Source of the DNA: CAVDHB01 sp963608705 | Lineage (GTDB): Bacteria > Bacteroidota > Bacteroidia > Bacteroidales > Bacteroidaceae | Reading direction: 5' to 3' | NCBI GenBank assembly: GCA_963608705.1 | Contig: CAVDHB010000027.1 | Span: 62,001-126,000 of the forward strand | Length of the DNA: 64,000 nt | Part shown: positions 61,697 to 64,000 of the stretch, one piece after another | Layout: every line of letters starts with the position of its first letter | Position numbering within the stretch: position 1 is the first letter of the stretch | Notes under the pieces: generated by a model | Told to the model about the DNA's origin: nothing | The model's input: the letters and a program-made list of their open reading frames with translations, nothing else | The model's database searches: none | Made by a program: the position numbers and the translations under genes

Positions 61697-61729
61697 AAAG
61701 AGGCGGTGTTTCGACACCACCTCTTTTTT
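61697..61729 (+). terminator. Intrinsic terminator downstream of the porin gene
   Basis: AAAGAGGCGGTGT and ACACCACCTCTTT pair around TTCG, followed by TTTTTT. The T-tract is on the plus strand; it lies 12 nt from the convergent Rpn stop and may serve both. Confidence 0.85.
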
Positions 61730-61740
61730 CAATCTATTGT

Positions 61741-62703
61741 TTATTGTTGAAGTAAAGAATGCAACCTTTCCAGGCTTACCTTCATTACTTTGCACACTTG
61801 TTCTTCTGTCATCCCGTTCTGGAGCATGGCCGTAGCCATGGAGCGTATTTGAGAATCTTTCTCGGCGAGTTGCGTATCCTTCTCGGCAAGCCGTATGTCC
61901 TTCTTCGCGAGCTGTTCAGCTTGCGCTTTCAGCATTCGGTCCTGTTTCTTCACCTCCGCTTTTTGCTCGTCGATGGCCTGGAAGTACTCGTCCTCCACGT
62001 TCATCGTCTGACGTAACTCCGTGTCTGCCGCCGCCGCTTTCAGACGATGGAGGATGTAGAGCATGTCCTCGTCTCCAGCATACCGGCTCTCGTCTATGCT
62101 CATCAGTTGTCTGTTTTCCATGTCTTTGTGGGTTTGGTCGAACACGCTCAGCACCTTGTCCAGGCGATTGTTTATCTGTCCGTGAAGCAGGGGAATCTGC
62201 ACAATAATGCTGTCATGTATCAGACTCTCGGCGAATGCGTCGGGGAAGCCCTCGTGAAGCTCGCGGCCCTCGTAGTCGTAGGGCTTGTGGCGGAAGTACA
62301 CCACCGGCTCACTCACCTTGCCGATGCGGTGTCCTAAGAGATACACCGCCACCATCGGGATGCCGAAACGCTTGTGGCTTCCCTCTTCCTCCATGAGATT
62401 GGAGGGGGAGCTGTACTGCGTGCCAAGGTATTGCCGGAAGCGTTGCACCTCCGTGTCGAGCCACGTCTTCTGAAGCTCTATCAGTATCAGACGGACATGG
62501 CCGTCCGGCTCCCGCACCTTGGCGGAGAAGTCGATGCGGAACATGGTAAGGCCGTCTTTCTGCCCGTTGGCGTACTCATGGGGGCGGCCTTCCACCTCCA
62601 CCACCTCTTTCTGAAGCAGGGCGGAGAGTATCGTCTTCGTGATGCGCTTGTCCTCCATGAGGTATTTGAACACCGAGTCGTAAATGGGATTCGCTATGTA
62701 CAT
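61741..62703 (-). CDS. Rpn-family PD-(D/E)XK nuclease/putative transposase
   Basis: Intact member of the 'recombination-promoting nuclease/putative transposase' family; 320 residues from ATG at 62703. The nuclease core has an Asp in MFRIDFSAK and the acidic motif in LILIELQKTW, preceded by YDSVFKYLMEDKRI. The C-terminal 90 residues form a coiled coil with a 7-residue repeat LAEKDxQ (three units, a 21-nt tandem repeat in the DNA) and a final Leu-rich segment. CAAAGATA (62731-62738) reads TATCTTTG on the minus strand and is the -7 element, which rules out the alternative TTG start inside it. A deleted second copy lies at 21660-21867. These proteins are Bacteroidetes-abundant and mostly orphan. 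Confidence 0.85.
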   Translation of the reverse strand: MYIANPIYDSVFKYLMEDKRITKTILSALLQKEVVEVEGRPHEYANGQKDGLTMFRIDFSAKVREPDGHVRLILIELQKTWLDTEVQRFRQYLGTQYSSPSNLMEEEGSHKRFGIPMVAVYLLGHRIGKVSEPVVYFRHKPYDYEGRELHEGFPDAFAESLIHDSIIVQIPLLHGQINNRLDKVLSVFDQTHKDMENRQLMSIDESRYAGDEDMLYILHRLKAAAADTELRQTMNVEDEYFQAIDEQKAEVKKQDRMLKAQAEQLAKKDIRLAEKDTQLAEKDSQIRSMATAMLQNGMTEEQVCKVMKVSLERLHSLLQQ

Positions 62704-62760
62704 AATGCCATGTGTTAATGGTTTCCGCTTCAAAGATAATGATTTTTCTTTAGAAAACCG

Positions 62761-62784
62761 GCCTCTCGTGTCTTTTTCTTAAAT
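62761..62784. repeat. Direct repeat flanking the Rpn nuclease gene (right copy)
   Basis: GCCTCTCGTG followed by TCTTTTTCTTAAAT, partner of 61422-61444 in the same orientation. It lies about 60 nt upstream of the Rpn start, just beyond its promoter. Confidence 0.6.
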
Positions 62785-62856
62785 TGCAGGGAACAATACA
62801 ACTCTTCTATGATGAAACAACCATGCAGCATGGCCGAAGTAATGAGACGAAAGAAA

Positions 62857-62875
62857 ATGTTCTATTTTTCTTATT
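62857..62875. repeat. 19-nt direct repeat left of family B copy 4
   Basis: ATGTTCTATTTTTCTTATT, exactly repeated at 63124-63142. ATGGCCGA lies shortly before both copies (62830 and 63118). The pair brackets the family B copy. Confidence 0.65.
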
Positions 62876-62966
62876 TTGAAAGCAGCATCGGGAGTTCTTA
62901 CCACTGATTCACAAGACCGCCCGAAGGAAGCGCAGGGTAACAAAACCTCGTAAATCCGCCCTTTCG

Positions 62967-63068
62967 GAAGTCATTTCTTACTTCTACCGTAATGAACGCT
63001 CACTTCCACCGTAATGGGCGTTCATTACGGTACAAGTGAGCGGTCACTTCGGTACAAGTGAAAAACGG
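62967..63068. repeat. Family B palindromic repeat, copy 4
   Basis: Begins GAAGTCATTTCTTACTT. The inverted arms GCTCACTTCCACCGTAATG (about 62998-63016) and CATTACGGTACAAGTGAGC (about 63023-63041) pair with two mismatches. A further partial unit CGGTCACTTCGGTACAAGTG follows. The AACTCATTGATT-type tail of copies 1 and 3 is absent. Confidence 0.82.
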
Positions 63069-63123
63069 CCTTTTTAAGGGGGAAAATCGCAAGTCGGAGT
63101 GACGCGGTTCTTTCTTATGGCCG

Positions 63124-63142
63124 ATGTTCTATTTTTCTTATT
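63124..63142. repeat. 19-nt direct repeat right of family B copy 4
   Basis: ATGTTCTATTTTTCTTATT, identical to 62857-62875. It lies 13 nt from the end of the DUF5686 gene. Confidence 0.65.
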
Positions 63143-63155
63143 CCGGCAGACAGGT

Positions 63156-64000
63156 TCAGAACGTCATCATCAGTCGCACCCTCACACCCCACTTGGTAGC
63201 CGTGGGCAGGTCGAGGTACGTCAGTCGGCGCACATACTCTAAGTGGAGCAACTTGAAGATGTTGTGAATTCCCGCTATGACTTCCACATAGGGTTTCTTG
63301 CCCATTACGAAAGACCTTTGCTGGGTCATCACCCCTGCCTCGTTATAATAAGCCGGGAATGCGAAAAGCCTGCTGTCACCTGGATTCTTGAACGGGTTGT
63401 TCTTGTCCGTCAGCTTTCCCCACAGCACTTTCACACCGATGAACTCACGCCATTTCAAGCGTTTCAGCAGCGGGATACGGTTGAAAATCTTGCCGTTCAT
63501 GTCCCATCCCCAGTCCAGGGAAACATAGCGGTCGTTGAGGAACTCCATGTTGTTAATCAAATTGAAGGTCTCATACTGGGACACATAAGACAAGTTGGCC
63601 GCCGGCACAATGAGGAAGGGATAAGGCACCTTGTTCCACTGCGCGCCCGCTTTTATCCATGTATCCATCTTACCCCAGGCACGTGGCATCCACAGACGTT
63701 TGAAGAAGCCAAACTCAGTCTCATTGTACGTGTACTTACCTCCTAAAAGACCGTCCACACCCATCTGGTGCGACAGGGTGAACACTGGCACATCGAGGTT
63801 CACAGGATAGCGGTGTTGCTTGGTGTTCACCACCACTTCTCCAGGGGCAAAACGCAAGCCGACCTTCAACTCCGTGTAATCAATGTCATGGATAAGGCTG
63901 GACTCATTGCTCAATGGACGATATTCCAACCGTCCGCACGGTTCGTCGTTCTGCATCTTCACCTGTCCGCTCACTTTCAGTCCGAACTCCCACTCCTTCT
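63156..64000 (-). CDS. DUF5686-family outer membrane protein (C-terminal part)
   Basis: The gene is open to the right edge of the window, so only its last 281 codons are seen. The piece is rich in amphipathic strands (HQMGVDGLLGGKY, WIKAGAQWNKVPYPF, RYVSLDWGWDMNG, REFIGVKVLWGKL) and ends VRVRLMMTF, with the C-terminal Phe of an outer membrane barrel. This matches the barrel of DUF5686/carboxypeptidase-like regulatory-domain proteins of Bacteroidetes. The N-terminal plug or CarboxypepD_reg-like domain would be outside the window. The ATG/GTG-like start at 63974 is internal. Confidence 0.85.
   Translation of the reverse strand, partial: KEWEFGLKVSGQVKMQNDEPCGRLEYRPLSNESSLIHDIDYTELKVGLRFAPGEVVVNTKQHRYPVNLDVPVFTLSHQMGVDGLLGGKYTYNETEFGFFKRLWMPRAWGKMDTWIKAGAQWNKVPYPFLIVPAANLSYVSQYETFNLINNMEFLNDRYVSLDWGWDMNGKIFNRIPLLKRLKWREFIGVKVLWGKLTDKNNPFKNPGDSRLFAFPAYYNEAGVMTQQRSFVMGKKPYVEVIAGIHNIFKLLHLEYVRRLTYLDLPTATKWGVRVRLMMTF

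Overview
The window reads as a chromosomal segment from a Bacteroidales gut-type bacterium (Bacteroides/Phocaeicola-like). The signs are the Bacteroidetes promoter form (TTTG, a 19-20 nt gap, then TAnnTTTG) before several genes, and a set of order-typical families: the HU-related histone-like protein, DUF4301, DUF4286, DUF4468, DUF5686, a Bacteroidetes 'putative porin', FadL-like and OmpH proteins, and secreted GH43 and GH51 glycosidases. About 52 intact or edge-truncated protein genes and one pseudogene are supported. No rRNA, tRNA, CRISPR array or complete IS element was seen.

Layout. 1-11.3 kb: MscS channel, PfkB/ThiD-like kinase, zinc-ribbon DUF805 protein with OmpH, aminoacyl-histidine dipeptidase, FadL-like outer membrane protein with a Gly/Trp/Tyr-rich secreted protein, and a CNNM/HlyC transporter. 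11.5-21.2 kb: small secreted protein, an asymmetric ABC-F ATPase, and a DNA-repair operon (AddA-like, AddB-like, HAD phosphatase, Tag). 21.2-25.1 kb: dispersed repeats, a deleted Rpn nuclease pseudogene, a secreted GH43 enzyme and a BtuF-like lipoprotein. 25.2-35.1 kb: grpE-dnaJ-folC, then leftward genes for a zinc-ribbon coiled-coil protein, Nif3, a winged helix protein, an AEC transporter, MazG, a 41-residue protein, a ModF-like ATPase, RuvC and DUF4286. 35.2-42.4 kb: nadC, M23 peptidase, C69 dipeptidase, a small zinc protein, then an HU-like protein divergent from a primase-like/HTH protein. 42.4-48.4 kb: repeats, valS, purT, DUF4301. 48.6-52.6 kb: a six-gene regulatory operon (LytS-type kinase, LytTR regulator, DUF4468, YecH-like, NarL-type regulator, BatD-like). 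52.6-64 kb: MATE, RadA, CorA, GH51, ExoIII, putative porin, an intact Rpn nuclease gene and the C-terminal part of a DUF5686 protein that runs off the window.

The least ordinary content is between and within genes. Two families of palindromic intergenic repeats recur four times each. Family A is a REPIN-like doublet whose hairpin arms co-vary. Family B is built from alternating inverted units carrying ATTACGGTACAAGTGAGC. At two places the order is B then A. Other notable items are a primase-like protein with C-terminal helix-turn-helix motifs beside an HU-like gene, an ABC-F protein with one intact and one degenerate ATP site, a previously untracked 41-residue gene with its own promoter and terminator, and an Rpn nuclease pair (intact and internally deleted) associated with short direct repeats. 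None of these is proven to be a new system; the repeat families and the primase-like gene are the best candidates for follow-up.
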